Source of the DNA: Clostridia bacterium
GTDB lineage: Bacteria; Bacillota; Clostridia; Oscillospirales; CAG-382
Length of the DNA: 64,000 nt
Direction: 5' to 3'
Assembly (NCBI GenBank): GCA_017537345.1
Contig: JAFYKY010000010.1
Location: 62,001 to 126,000, forward strand
Each line of letters begins with the position of its first letter. The stretch's first letter is position 1. Under the pieces are notes generated by a model. The model did not search any database, was not told the origin of the DNA, and saw nothing but the letters and a program-made list of their open reading frames with translations. The position numbers and the translations under genes are program-made. Of the stretch, positions 9,194 through 16,946 are shown in pieces.

Positions 9194-9244
9194 ATAACAT
9201 CCCATGTTATCTAATAATTTAACACAGATTTAATAAAAAGTCAA
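9194..9244 (-). promoter_or_regulatory. Promoter and overlapping palindromes of locus A
   Basis: On the minus strand TTGACT (9239-9244), a 17-base spacer and TAAATT (9216-9221) form a sigma-A promoter. The expected start is near 9209. A 17-base palindrome, ATAACAT-ccc-ATGTTAT (9194-9210), covers that start, and a second inverted repeat (9172-9179 with 9188-9195) lies just downstream. This is the layout of a repressor operator. Confidence 0.72.
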
Positions 9245-9388
9245 CATTTATCAGCTTCTAAAATATGGTTTTATTGCTTTTTTTAGCGCAAAAATCAGAC
9301 CCACGCCGTGAAGTGATCCACGCCGGTATTGTTTGTACCCATAAATAATGAGGAAGAGCTTTAATACTGTAAATGCCCAATGCAGGTA

Positions 9389-9417
9389 TTGAAAAATCCG
9401 ATGTTTTTTGATATAAT
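9389..9417 (+). promoter_or_regulatory. Promoter of the RlmD-type methyltransferase gene
   Basis: TTGAAA (9389-9394), 17 bases, TATAAT (9412-9417). The gene starts at the ATG at 9447. The remainder of the 324-base gap between 9122 and 9447 contains the divergent locus A promoter and no recognisable gene. Confidence 0.82.
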
Positions 9418-9446
9418 ATTACCATTAAATGTTACAGAGGTTTAAA

Positions 9447-10598
9447 ATGAACGATAAAAAGCTTACCTGCCCCGTACAGAAGAAGTGCGGCGGCTGTCAG
9501 ATGCTGAACCTTTCTTATAAACAGCAGTTAAGCGCAAAGATGGCGCAGATGATATCGCTTATGGGCAAATTCTGCCGTGTGGATGAAATTCACGGTATGG
9601 ACGACCCCACTCATTACCGCAACAAGGTGCAATCTGCTTTCGGTATATACAGAGGAAAGCAGATAAACGGTATGTACCAGTCCTCATCCCACAATATTGT
9701 GCAGACAAGCGATTGCCTTTTGGAGGACGAGATATGCAGTGCTGTTGTAAACACCGCCGCAAAGGTTATTAAAGAACAGAAAATAAGCGTATACGATCCC
9801 CGCACGGGCAGAGGAACTATACGCCATCTTTTGGTACGCAGAGGAAAGACCAGCGGTGAGATTATGGTGGTGCCTGTAACAAGTACTCCCGTTTTCCCTC
9901 AAGCAAAGCGTTTTACCGAAGCGATGCTTAAAGAAATGCCCGATATTACCACTATCGTGCAGTGCATTAACGATACGGATATTTTCCTCTGGATGGGGGA
10001 AAAGGAAAAGGTGCTTTACGGCAAAGGATATATTGAAGATACACTTTGCGGTAAAAAGTTCAGGATTTCCCCAAAATCATTCTACCAGATAAATTCGGTG
10101 CAGACGGAATATCTGTATTCAAAAGCCATTGAGTTTGCGTCCCCCGAGCCCGACACCGTGCTGCTGGACGCTTACTGCGGAATCGGCACTATGGGAATTA
10201 TCGCCGCAGATAAGGCAAAGACGGTTATCGGCGTGGAATCCAACAAGGATGCGGTGAAGGATGCAATAACCAACGCAAAGATAAACGGAGTTAAAAACAT
10301 ACGCTTTTACTGCGACGATGCGGGGGAAATGATGCGCAAGATCGCCGACGGGGGCGAGCATATAGACACGGTTATAACCGACCCGCCCCGCGCAGGATGT
10401 TCGAAGGAATTTTTGGTTTCCTGCTGTACTCTCGCACCCAAACGGATAGTTTACGTTTCCTGCAACCCCGAAACTCTGGCGCGGGACTGCGCCTTCCTTA
10501 CCAAAAACGGATATACGGTGAAAAAGGTCGTGCCGGTGGATATGTTTCCCCACACTGCTCATGTAGAGTGTGTCTGTCTGATAGAAAAAAGAGGGTAA
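9447..10598 (+). CDS. rlmD: 23S rRNA (uracil-5-)-methyltransferase, RlmD/RumA family
   Basis: 383 residues from the ATG at 9447, with CAGAGG upstream; the frame also opens at 9429. The N-terminal iron-sulfur cysteines C8-x5-C14-x2-C17 lie in 'CPVQKKCGGCQML'. The SAM site has 'LDAYCGIGTMGIIAADKAKT'. The catalytic region shows 'DPPRAGCSKEF' and 'VYVSCNPETLARDC', where the family uses cysteine to attack uracil C6. The N-terminal TRAM domain seen in longer relatives is absent, which is common in Firmicutes. It methylates uracil in 23S rRNA or tRNA. The last codons (ECVCLIEKRG) recur at 11844-11876, after an inserted gene. Confidence 0.95.
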   Translation: MNDKKLTCPVQKKCGGCQMLNLSYKQQLSAKMAQMISLMGKFCRVDEIHGMDDPTHYRNKVQSAFGIYRGKQINGMYQSSSHNIVQTSDCLLEDEICSAVVNTAAKVIKEQKISVYDPRTGRGTIRHLLVRRGKTSGEIMVVPVTSTPVFPQAKRFTEAMLKEMPDITTIVQCINDTDIFLWMGEKEKVLYGKGYIEDTLCGKKFRISPKSFYQINSVQTEYLYSKAIEFASPEPDTVLLDAYCGIGTMGIIAADKAKTVIGVESNKDAVKDAITNAKINGVKNIRFYCDDAGEMMRKIADGGEHIDTVITDPPRAGCSKEFLVSCCTLAPKRIVYVSCNPETLARDCAFLTKNGYTVKKVVPVDMFPHTAHVECVCLIEKRG

Positions 10599-10625
10599 AA
10601 CCACTGCGAGCGAAGCAAACAGCTT
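10575..10625 (+). repeat. Direct repeat, copy 1 (end of rlmD)
   Basis: 51 bases covering the last codons and following sequence of rlmD match 11853-11903 at 50 of 51 positions. The intervening 1.2 kb carries the lipoprotein gene. Confidence 0.9.
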
Positions 10626-10653
10626 CACGCGCGACGAAGTTGTGCTATATCAC

Positions 10654-10691
10654 GACGGCAACGCCGTCCATATCACTCCGACGAAGTCGGA
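10654..10691 (+). repeat. Two small hairpins of a dispersed Clostridia-type repeat
   Basis: Hairpins gacggc-aac-gccgtc (10654-10668) and tccgac-gaa-gtcgga (10677-10691) are joined by a 'catatcac' linker. The pattern of short hairpins separated by TATCAC-like linkers resembles a dispersed repeat I know from gut Clostridia genomes. No gene is visible between 10599 and 10712. Confidence 0.5.
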
Positions 10692-10712
10692 CAAAGAAGG
10701 GAGTTTGATAAT

Positions 10713-11840
10713 ATGAGGTTTTCCCGCTACTTGATAATATTACTTTGTGTTTTTGCCATAGTTAATTTATCCTCGTGTTCGGGGCAAAAAACCGTTGATT
10801 CCATTTCCTTCACAGAGCTTGGCATACCAACCGCCGGAAGATATCCGGAGGGTATAACCGCCAGAAGCCCTTGGGATATGGCAATATTTGATAACAAGCT
10901 ATATATCGGCAGCGGAGATTACGATGCGAATTCGGGACCCGTAGATATGTGGTTCTATGATTTGGACGGAAAAGCCTGGACGAACAGCGGAACCCTGCCT
11001 GAAGAAGAGATTGACCGTTTTTGTTTTATTGACAACTGGCTCGCGGTTCCGGGAACGGACCCTCAGGAAGATTGGAGCTTTGGAAATTATTACGTTCTCG
11101 ATGACGGCGAATGGGTAAAATACCGTAACATTCCCGGCGGACTGCATACTTTTGATATAGTTGAATTCGATAATATGATATTTGCGGGACTGGGAGTATC
11201 AAGCGGTTCGTATCCTATCATATGTTCTGCGGACGGAGGAAAAACCTTCAGTTCCGTTGCGCTTCAAAAAGACGGTAAAAACATACAAACCTCGGACAGC
11301 CAAAAAGTAAGAGTTTACGATCTGTTTGTCTTTAAAGATTCGCTGTACGCCGCTTTTACTTACGGCGATTCCGAAATAACCTACGATCTGTACAAATATG
11401 AAAACGGCGTGTTTACATACGATAATCAGTGGTACGGAAAAATCCATCAGATCAAATTCACAAACAACATAATTGCCGGCAAAGCCGAGTTCGGAGATAA
11501 TCTGTTTTTTACTACGGGTTATCTTTACGCTACCGAAGATATGCGCAATTTTACCCGTATCACCTTTCCCGATTCCCAAACGGTATATGATATTTGCAAG
11601 GATGGAAAATACCTGTATGCTTTATGCGGAAACAAGCTGGAGGACGGAAAATATAAGGTATCGGTATATAGAAACGATGGAAAAAGTGTAACAAATTTCT
11701 TTGAAATCTTTAACTTCGTTTACGAAGTCCCTCCCCTCAGCATTACGTGCAAGGACGAATGCTTCTTTATCGGAATGGGAAACACTGCCGCCACGCACGA
11801 TAAAAACGGTATGATCCTGTTTATCGAATACTCCGATTAA
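10713..11840 (+). CDS. Lipoprotein, probable beta-propeller-like
   Basis: 375 residues, with an AAGAAGGGAG ribosome binding site. The signal peptide ends in lipobox 'LSSC' (Cys about residue 22). The rest has repeated strand-turn units such as 'WDMAIFDNKLYIGSGDY', 'DIVEFDNMIFAGLGVSSGS', 'YDLFVFKDSLYAAFTYGDS' and 'YDICKDGKYLYALCGNKLED', which look like propeller blades. No enzyme motif is visible. The gene sits between two copies of the end of rlmD, which suggests it arrived by recombination. Function unknown. Confidence 0.7.
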   Translation: MRFSRYLIILLCVFAIVNLSSCSGQKTVDSISFTELGIPTAGRYPEGITARSPWDMAIFDNKLYIGSGDYDANSGPVDMWFYDLDGKAWTNSGTLPEEEIDRFCFIDNWLAVPGTDPQEDWSFGNYYVLDDGEWVKYRNIPGGLHTFDIVEFDNMIFAGLGVSSGSYPIICSADGGKTFSSVALQKDGKNIQTSDSQKVRVYDLFVFKDSLYAAFTYGDSEITYDLYKYENGVFTYDNQWYGKIHQIKFTNNIIAGKAEFGDNLFFTTGYLYATEDMRNFTRITFPDSQTVYDICKDGKYLYALCGNKLEDGKYKVSVYRNDGKSVTNFFEIFNFVYEVPPLSITCKDECFFIGMGNTAATHDKNGMILFIEYSD

Positions 11841-11843
11841 CGC

Positions 11844-11876
11844 GAGTGCGTGTGTCTGATAGAAAAAAGAGGGTAA
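11844..11876 (+). pseudogene. Second copy of the rlmD 3' end
   Basis: Eleven codons (ECVCLIEKRG, stop) identical in protein to the end of rlmD, with two synonymous differences (TGC for TGT and GTG for GTC), lie directly after the lipoprotein gene. No start or body of a gene belongs to them. They are the left-over tail of an rlmD allele. Confidence 0.8.
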
Positions 11877-11903
11877 AACCACTGCGCGCGAAGCAAACAG
11901 CTT
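11853..11903 (+). repeat. Direct repeat, copy 2
   Basis: Matches 10575-10625 with one mismatch (actgcgC versus actgcgA). Together with the rlmD tail above it marks the downstream boundary of the inserted lipoprotein segment. Confidence 0.9.
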
Positions 11904-11949
11904 TGCTGCGTGAGTGAAGTTTGCGCCGAAGGCGTAAGTTAAAACGAAA

Positions 11950-11983
11950 AACGCTGTCCGTTTTTTTCGGACAGCGTTATTTT
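11950..11983. terminator. Rho-independent terminator
   Basis: An 11-bp stem (11950-11960 with 11968-11978), T7 loop and following T-run. It ends the plus-strand rlmD region and is convergent with the phosphoesterase gene ending at 11990. Confidence 0.85.
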
Positions 11984-11989
11984 TTACTT

Positions 11990-14053
11990 TTATTCTTCTA
12001 CGGTGGTAACGGAGATAGTGCCGGTTGCCGCATCGTAGTGGACGCGGATATTGTTATTGTAAATGGTGCGGGTGTTTATATTTGCAACGCCGTAATCCTC
12101 CACGGTGCCCTGGGAGAGCATATCCACAAGCTCAAAATTGGTGACGCCGTGAGATGTGATGGCGAAGCCGCCTTCGGGAACGACGATCTCGAACAGAGTA
12201 TATCCGAATCCGCCCGCAGCCCAGTCGTTTGCAAATCCATCCAGCAGTACGATGGCGGGATTCTTATTGTAATCCGAAGAATATACCATGTGGGTGTAAT
12301 AGCCGGTGCCGGTAGGTCCGCCGTAACCGTTAAGGGGCCACAGAACCGCGTAGGCAATTCTGCCCTCGCTGTCGATAACGATATAATATCTCCAGCCGTT
12401 GCCGATCCAGTTACCCTCTCCCTTGGAGGCATCGGTAACGTATTTTACCTTGGTGCCAGCTTCCGTCCACACGGCGACAGCGTCTGCTCCCGCATCCTTG
12501 TTTACGGATTTGACCTCAACCGTCTTGGGCGCGTTGGGGTCTACCGCCACGGATTCGGTCTCCACGGTAAGAGTTTTTGAGGAAGGATCGTAGGTGAAAT
12601 TGCAGGTGAGTCCCGTTACGCCGTCAAAGATAAGCGTCTTTCCGTCGGGACAGTAAAAACCGCCCTTCCACTGCGCCTGAATGGAAATTCTTACCTCGCC
12701 CTCAAACTTGGTGTTTTCGGTGGTAAGTCTTACGCCGTTATAGGAAAATACGATATCGTTTCCGTAATTGAAATTGTGGGAAACGGTGTATGTACCCGTT
12801 GCCTCGTCATACTCAGCGGAATCATCAAAGGTGCCGCAGTAGTTGAGTCCCAATCCGCTGCCTTCTTCGGTACAGCAATCGGTGGTGAAATTAAAATCTT
12901 TATCGAAATTATAAATATATGTACGGCGGGGCATATCGTTGTTTTCGAAAAGGGTGGAAAATCCCGTCTGGGGACCGAAGCCCAGCACGATACCGTCCAT
13001 CTTTACCTGAAAATCAAAGGTGTGGGCGTGTCCGCAGAAGAAAGCGACGGTACTGCCCTTTTCCTTCATAGCATCGAACATTCCCGTATTTTCCTTGGAG
13101 GGACCGCCGGTGAGGATACCCTCTATTTCGGAGGAGGGAAGCTCCTGCTTTATAACGAATTCCGCGCCGCTGCCTTTAAGAGCCGCCTTATACGCGGTAT
13201 AATATTCGGGGATCTGAATATGAGAGAACACTATGGAGGGCATAACGCCTTCGCCGGTGTAAAGAGAATCGAGCTTTTCGATCTCGGTCTTGTACCAATC
13301 TATCTGTCCTTTGGTGATAGATTCATAGTCGCTTTTCGCTCCGTCGTATGTGCCTGCATCCAAAAGGATAACAGCGCCCAGAAGCTTCGTTCCGTCGGAA
13401 TTAAGCACGGAAACGGAGAAATTGCCGTAGCGGTTGGCGGAAGATTCAACGTATCCGCTGTTATAAAGCAGATATTCGGAACCGCAGGAATCAAGATATG
13501 CTGAAAGCTCTTTTTTGCTGTAGCCTGCGGAATTGCTCTCCGCATCGTGGTTGCCGTATATAAACGTCCAGGGGATCTTATAGCTGTCCATCAAAGCCAC
13601 GAATTCCTTAAGCGCTTCCAGACCCGTGGAAAGTATGTTATCTCCGGAGCAAACGATAAGGTCGGGCTTTTCGGTATCCACTATGTACTGCAGATATTTC
13701 TTGGTGCGCTCTACCTTGTTGTTGTGGTAGGCGTTGCCCTCGATACCGAAATGCACGTCGGCAAACTGGGCAATTCTCAAAGGTCTGTCTGCGGGCATAT
13801 AGACTGCCAGCCCGTTTTCAACCTTTACGGTTTCGGACCCTTCGGGGCGGGATACTTCTGCGCTGTCCTCATCGGGAACGGAATCTTCGGGAGCAGAACC
13901 CTCGGGAACGCTCTCTGCAGGTGCGGAGCCTTCGGGCGCCGACGTCTGCTGTGAACCACCATTGGAAACTTCATCGCCGCCGCAGGAAACCAGAGAAAGC
14001 GGCAGAGAAAGGGAAAGAAAAAGTGCCATAATAATTAATAATGCTTTTTTCAT
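11990..14053 (-). CDS. Calcineurin-like phosphoesterase lipoprotein
   Basis: 687 residues. The signal ends in lipobox 'LVSC', followed by a low-complexity Ser/Glu/Pro linker (SAPEGSAPAESVPEGSAPED). A metallophosphoesterase domain (about 90-400) has the usual motifs: 'FADVHFG', 'SGDNILSTG', 'IYGNHDAES', 'VFSHIQIPEY' and 'FCGHAHTF'. Two-metal catalysis is expected, with substrate unknown (the family covers nucleotidases, phosphodiesterases and phosphatases). The C-terminal 280 residues hold beta-sandwich modules. It is probably an outer-face phosphatase and has its own divergent promoter. Confidence 0.9.
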   Translation of the reverse strand: MKKALLIIMALFLSLSLPLSLVSCGGDEVSNGGSQQTSAPEGSAPAESVPEGSAPEDSVPDEDSAEVSRPEGSETVKVENGLAVYMPADRPLRIAQFADVHFGIEGNAYHNNKVERTKKYLQYIVDTEKPDLIVCSGDNILSTGLEALKEFVALMDSYKIPWTFIYGNHDAESNSAGYSKKELSAYLDSCGSEYLLYNSGYVESSANRYGNFSVSVLNSDGTKLLGAVILLDAGTYDGAKSDYESITKGQIDWYKTEIEKLDSLYTGEGVMPSIVFSHIQIPEYYTAYKAALKGSGAEFVIKQELPSSEIEGILTGGPSKENTGMFDAMKEKGSTVAFFCGHAHTFDFQVKMDGIVLGFGPQTGFSTLFENNDMPRRTYIYNFDKDFNFTTDCCTEEGSGLGLNYCGTFDDSAEYDEATGTYTVSHNFNYGNDIVFSYNGVRLTTENTKFEGEVRISIQAQWKGGFYCPDGKTLIFDGVTGLTCNFTYDPSSKTLTVETESVAVDPNAPKTVEVKSVNKDAGADAVAVWTEAGTKVKYVTDASKGEGNWIGNGWRYYIVIDSEGRIAYAVLWPLNGYGGPTGTGYYTHMVYSSDYNKNPAIVLLDGFANDWAAGGFGYTLFEIVVPEGGFAITSHGVTNFELVDMLSQGTVEDYGVANINTRTIYNNNIRVHYDAATGTISVTTVEE

Positions 14054-14090
14054 ACGATTACCCCTTTACTTTTTTTGTTTTTACGGATAT

Positions 14091-14119
14091 ATTATAATAT
14101 ATAAGTAATTACTTGTCAA
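14091..14119 (-). promoter_or_regulatory. Promoter of the phosphoesterase gene
   Basis: On the minus strand TTGACA (14114-14119), 17 bases, TATAAT (14091-14096). It lies in the 78-base divergent gap with the radical SAM gene. Confidence 0.85.
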
Positions 14120-14131
14120 CGGAGATAGGCG

Positions 14132-15013
14132 ATGAATTGCAACATTTGTCCCCGTGAATGCGGTGTGGACAGAAAAGCGGAAAAAGGCGTTTGCGGATGC
14201 GGAGAAAACTTACGCGTTTCCCGCGCGGCTCCTCATTTTTGGGAAGAACCGCCCATATCGCACAAAAACGGAAGCGGAACCGTGTTTTTCGCGGGCTGTA
14301 ATCTGGGCTGCGTGTTTTGCCAGAACAAAGAAATTTCCCGCTGTGAAACGGGAAAAGAGATAACGGCGGAAAGACTTTTCGAAATATTCAAAGAGCTTAA
14401 GGCACAGGGGGTCCACAATATTAACCTCGTTACCCCTACCCATTATACCGAGCAGATAATTCCCGTACTCAAACGGGCAAAGGAAGAAAGATTGGGGCTT
14501 CCCATCGTATGGAACAGCGGCGGCTACGAAAAGGCGGAAACCATAAAACAGCTTGAGGGGCTTGTGGATATTTATCTGCCGGATCTGAAATACATCCGTC
14601 CCGACTCCGCCTTGCGATACAGCGGCGCGAAGGATTATTTCGAATACGCATCGGAAGCTCTGGACGAAATGGTGCGTCAATGCGGAAACGCGGTCATCCA
14701 CCGCGGGACTATGCGAAGAGGCGTTATAGTGCGCCATCTGGTGCTTCCCGGACACGCAGAGGAAAGCAAGGAGATAATAAACTACCTCCATTCCCGCTAC
14801 GGAAACAGGATATACATAAGCATAATGAACCAGTACACCCCTATGGAGCAGGTCAAAACCACCCACCCCGAAATATACCGCACGGTTACGGACGCGGAAT
14901 ACGCGGAGGTGGTGGAGTTTGCAAAAAGCATCGGTGTGGAGAACGCCTTTGTTCAGGACGGGGACACCGCAAAAGAAAGCTTCATTCCCCCATTTGACAA
15001 CAGCGGAGTTTAA
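14132..15013 (+). CDS. PflX-type radical SAM protein
   Basis: 293 residues. It starts with 'MNCNICPRECGVDR' and several cysteines, then the canonical CX3CX2C radical SAM cluster at C56, C60 and C63 ('FAGCNLGCVFCQN'), a SAM-binding 'NLVTPTHYTEQI' and 'RGVIVRHLVLPGH'. This matches the uncharacterised PflX/COG1313 group, related to pyruvate-formate-lyase activase but with no known substrate. It makes the 5'-deoxyadenosyl radical. No glycyl radical enzyme is nearby. Confidence 0.9.
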   Translation: MNCNICPRECGVDRKAEKGVCGCGENLRVSRAAPHFWEEPPISHKNGSGTVFFAGCNLGCVFCQNKEISRCETGKEITAERLFEIFKELKAQGVHNINLVTPTHYTEQIIPVLKRAKEERLGLPIVWNSGGYEKAETIKQLEGLVDIYLPDLKYIRPDSALRYSGAKDYFEYASEALDEMVRQCGNAVIHRGTMRRGVIVRHLVLPGHAEESKEIINYLHSRYGNRIYISIMNQYTPMEQVKTTHPEIYRTVTDAEYAEVVEFAKSIGVENAFVQDGDTAKESFIPPFDNSGV

Positions 15014-15022
15014 TAGTATAAT
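14994..15022 (+). promoter_or_regulatory. Promoter of the P-loop kinase-like gene
   Basis: TTGACA (14994-14999, inside the end of the radical SAM gene), 17-base spacer, TATAAT (15017-15022). Confidence 0.85.
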
Positions 15023-15069
15023 AATATGTAATAAAAAGGCGCACTGATTTTGTGCGGAAGGAGCGTAAT

Positions 15070-15609
15070 ATGGGTAATATAGTTGCAGTCGTAGGTATGT
15101 GCGGAAGCGGTAAATCCGTAGTGACCGAGGTCTTTACCGAAAGAGGCTGGAAAAGTGTTTATTTCGGCGGAGTTACGATGAAGATCATCGCGGAGCAGGG
15201 CTTGGAAAAGACTCCCGAAAACGAAAAGATCATCCGTGAAGGACTCCGCGCCGAATACGGTATGGCGGCGTACGCCGTTAAGCTGGAGGACGAGATACGC
15301 GCGCTCGCCGAAAAGGGCGACGTGGTGCTGGACGGACTTTATTCCTGGTCGGAATATAAATATCTTTCCGAAAAAATCGGAGGCATTGTTTTGCTGGCGA
15401 TCGTCACCGATTCCGGCGACAGATACGACCGTCTGGCAGTGCGGGAGATCCGCCCCTTCACCTACGAGCAGTCTATGGCAAGGGATATCGCAGAGATCGA
15501 AAACCTTGAAAAAGGCGGCCCCATCGCGTTCGCTCATAAATATATCCACAACAACGGCGATATAGAACAGTTAAGAGCAAAAACGGTAGAGTTTATCGAA
15601 AGCTTGTAA
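15070..15609 (+). CDS. P-loop nucleoside kinase-like protein (AAA_18/dephospho-CoA kinase-like)
   Basis: 179 residues from the ATG at 15070, with GGAAGGAG upstream. Walker A is 'VGMCGSGKSVV'; 'GDVVLDGLYSWSEYKYL' is a likely Walker B-like strand, and 'RPFTYEQSMARDIAEIENLE' is a lid-like helix. It resembles small P-loop kinases of the COG0237/archaeal UPF0200 type. Substrate not known. It has its own promoter and ends at a terminator. Confidence 0.78.
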   Translation: MGNIVAVVGMCGSGKSVVTEVFTERGWKSVYFGGVTMKIIAEQGLEKTPENEKIIREGLRAEYGMAAYAVKLEDEIRALAEKGDVVLDGLYSWSEYKYLSEKIGGIVLLAIVTDSGDRYDRLAVREIRPFTYEQSMARDIAEIENLEKGGPIAFAHKYIHNNGDIEQLRAKTVEFIESL

Positions 15610-15621
15610 AAGCATATATAC

Positions 15622-15650
15622 AAAAACGGAGGCAAAAAGCCTCCGTTTTT
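15622..15650 (+). terminator. Rho-independent terminator
   Basis: A 12-bp stem (15622-15633 with 15639-15650) ending in a T-run. Confidence 0.9.
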
Positions 15651-15654
15651 ATGT

Positions 15655-15683
15655 TTGACAAAGAAAACGCTTTGTGTTATAAT
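15655..15683 (+). promoter_or_regulatory. Promoter of RNA-like element 1
   Basis: Perfect TTGACA (15655-15660), 17 bases, TATAAT (15678-15683). The expected start, near 15690, coincides with the base of the long stem of the RNA-like element. Confidence 0.85.
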
Positions 15684-15689
15684 TGCCTT

Positions 15690-15846
15690 GCGACATAATT
15701 TTTATATTCACTGGATACTATAAGTGTGTGTTTTTACTTTGATAAAAACGCATGCTCTTTTCCGCATACTTGTAGTATCAGTGAAAAATTGTGTCGCAGC
15801 AATCGGAGATGCGTTTTTTATGCGTGGCTTCGGCTGCGCATTTTTT
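15690..15846 (+). ncRNA. Candidate structured small RNA, copy 1
   Basis: About 157 bases from a perfect promoter to a strong terminator, with no ORF of its own. P1 is 15690-15703 with 15784-15797 (14 pairs); P2 is 15709-15728 with 15765-15783; P3 is the hairpin 15730-15736 with 15743-15749. The 3' side of P3 is followed by an unpaired core GCATGCTCTTTTCC (15750-15763). The end is a hairpin with a UUCG tetraloop and T-run (15820-15846). Copy 2 at 50139-50296 has the same P3 and core and different but still paired P1/P2. Alternatively it could be a leader attenuator for the gene at 15905, but that gene has its own -10-like TATAAT at 15866-15871. Confidence 0.7.
15820..15846 (+). terminator. Terminator of RNA-like element 1
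   Basis: A 9-bp stem with a UUCG tetraloop (15820-15841) followed by TTTTTT. Confidence 0.88.
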
Positions 15847-15904
15847 AGTTTCCGCAAAAACAAATTATAATATGCTGCCGAGCATAAACGGAGAAAGAGA
15901 AAAA

Positions 15905-16648
15905 ATGAGTGATTTATTACTATTTTTAGGGTTGTCATCTATTGTAGCATCGCATGTGTTTTTCATTATTTTTATTGTAAGATGGATAATGAAACGTAGC
16001 AAATGGAAATTCGGCGTTGTTTTTGCAGTATTGTGCTTTCTCACTCTCCCGTTGACATATATTGGTAGTTCGTTGGATTATTGGATGATGACTCCGGAAG
16101 AACGCACTGCGTACGACGAATCCGTAGCGCTCGAAGCATCTCGCGACGCTGAAGAACGCGCGGAACGCGAAGCAAGCAAAGCTGCTGAAGAATCGCGTAA
16201 AGAAGAATCTCGCTTAGCTGAAGAATCGCATAAAGAAGAATCTCGCTTAGCCGAAGAATCGCGTAAAGAAGAATCTCGCTTAGCCGAAGAATCGCGCGAG
16301 GCGGCCGAAGAATCGGCTCGTAATGAATATTTGACTTGCACTGTTGATGAATTAGTTGATGAATTAGAGAATAATGCATTAAATGCTAAAGACTCTTACG
16401 AGGGGCGCAATGTTGAAATAACAGGGCGTGTTGAAGTAATCGACGCAAGTGGTAAATATATTTGCTTATATCCTGTAGACAATGAGTGGTCATTTATTAG
16501 TGTTCAATGTTTCGTCGTAAACAAAGAACAAATAAACTACATAAAGAAAATATCAAACGGTGATATTATAACCTTAAGAGGAAAAATAACATCAGTAGGC
16601 GAGATATTGGGATATGCTTTAAATATTCATGAGTTTATAGAAGAATAA
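15905..16648 (+). CDS. Membrane protein with charged repeat and OB-fold (tRNA_anti-like) domain
   Basis: 247 residues from the ATG at 15905 (GGAGAAAGAG upstream); an upstream frame to 15791 overlaps the RNA element. Two membrane segments (about 5-25 and 35-55) lead to a charged helix containing three exact-length repeats (K-E-E-S-R-L-A-E-E-S-R/H). The C-terminal domain (about 140-245; 'GRNVEITGRVEVIDASGKYI' and 'NGDIITLRGKITSVGEI') matches the tRNA_anti-like OB-fold family PF12869, found in envelope proteins; its ligand is unknown. The protein probably projects a helix and OB domain from the membrane. Confidence 0.75.
   Translation: MSDLLLFLGLSSIVASHVFFIIFIVRWIMKRSKWKFGVVFAVLCFLTLPLTYIGSSLDYWMMTPEERTAYDESVALEASRDAEERAEREASKAAEESRKEESRLAEESHKEESRLAEESRKEESRLAEESREAAEESARNEYLTCTVDELVDELENNALNAKDSYEGRNVEITGRVEVIDASGKYICLYPVDNEWSFISVQCFVVNKEQINYIKKISNGDIITLRGKITSVGEILGYALNIHEFIEE
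16199..16297 (+). repeat. Three tandem 33-bp repeats in the coding sequence
   Basis: Units 16199-16231, 16232-16264 and 16265-16297 each encode 11 residues (K-E-E-S-R-L-A-E-E-S plus H or R) and are almost identical in DNA. Repeat number could vary by slipped-strand pairing, changing the length of the charged helix. Confidence 0.9.
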
Positions 16649-16670
16649 CGCATATTTTTGTACCCCTTAC

Positions 16671-16705
16671 CCCCGAAGTTACTTTTGTAACCTCGGGGAT
16701 TTTTT
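16671..16705 (+). terminator. Rho-independent terminator
   Basis: An imperfect 12-bp stem (16671-16682 with 16687-16698) with a T-run. It separates the OB-fold gene from cotJA. Confidence 0.8.
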
Positions 16706-16754
16706 TACATATACTGACACTGTACCACACTTTTTTACAAAGGAGAACACAATT

Positions 16755-16946
16755 TTGGATAAATTTGAAATATATCCCGCGGCGGCGACAAGCGCAGACT
16801 TGTTCCCCCCGCAGGTATCGCTGGCGATGCTTTACGTGCCTTACCAGCGGTTTGACAAGCTTTATTCCGAGGAGGAGGCGCTGGAAAGAGGCACTCTGTT
16901 CCGCGCGCTGGACCTTCCTTTTCTCGGCGGGAGGTACAGCAAATGA
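16755..16946 (+). CDS. cotJA: Spore coat-associated protein CotJA
   Basis: 63 residues from a TTG start, with AAAGGAG upstream. 'YVPYQRFDKLYSEEEALERG' and 'LFRALDLPFLGG' match the CotJA pattern (VPxQ...EEALERGTLF...LDLPF). It overlaps cotJB by four bases (ATGA). Spore-coat component; the operon is usually under the sporulation sigma factor SigE. Confidence 0.9.
   Translation: MDKFEIYPAAATSADLFPPQVSLAMLYVPYQRFDKLYSEEEALERGTLFRALDLPFLGGRYSK

Noticed and set aside
9123..9446. A c-di-GMP riboswitch upstream of locus A or locus B
   Set aside because: Neither leader has the conserved bases of the c-di-GMP riboswitch classes I know. Only promoters and palindromes were found.
15690..15846. 6S RNA or a known riboswitch
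   Set aside because: Length and rod shape fit loosely, but the side hairpin and unpaired GCATGCTCTTTTC at the apical end do not match the 6S open bubble with apical stem, and I see no aptamer I recognise. Left as unassigned RNA.
16199..16297. CRISPR-like array
   Set aside because: The repeats are adjacent, without spacers, and in frame inside a gene.
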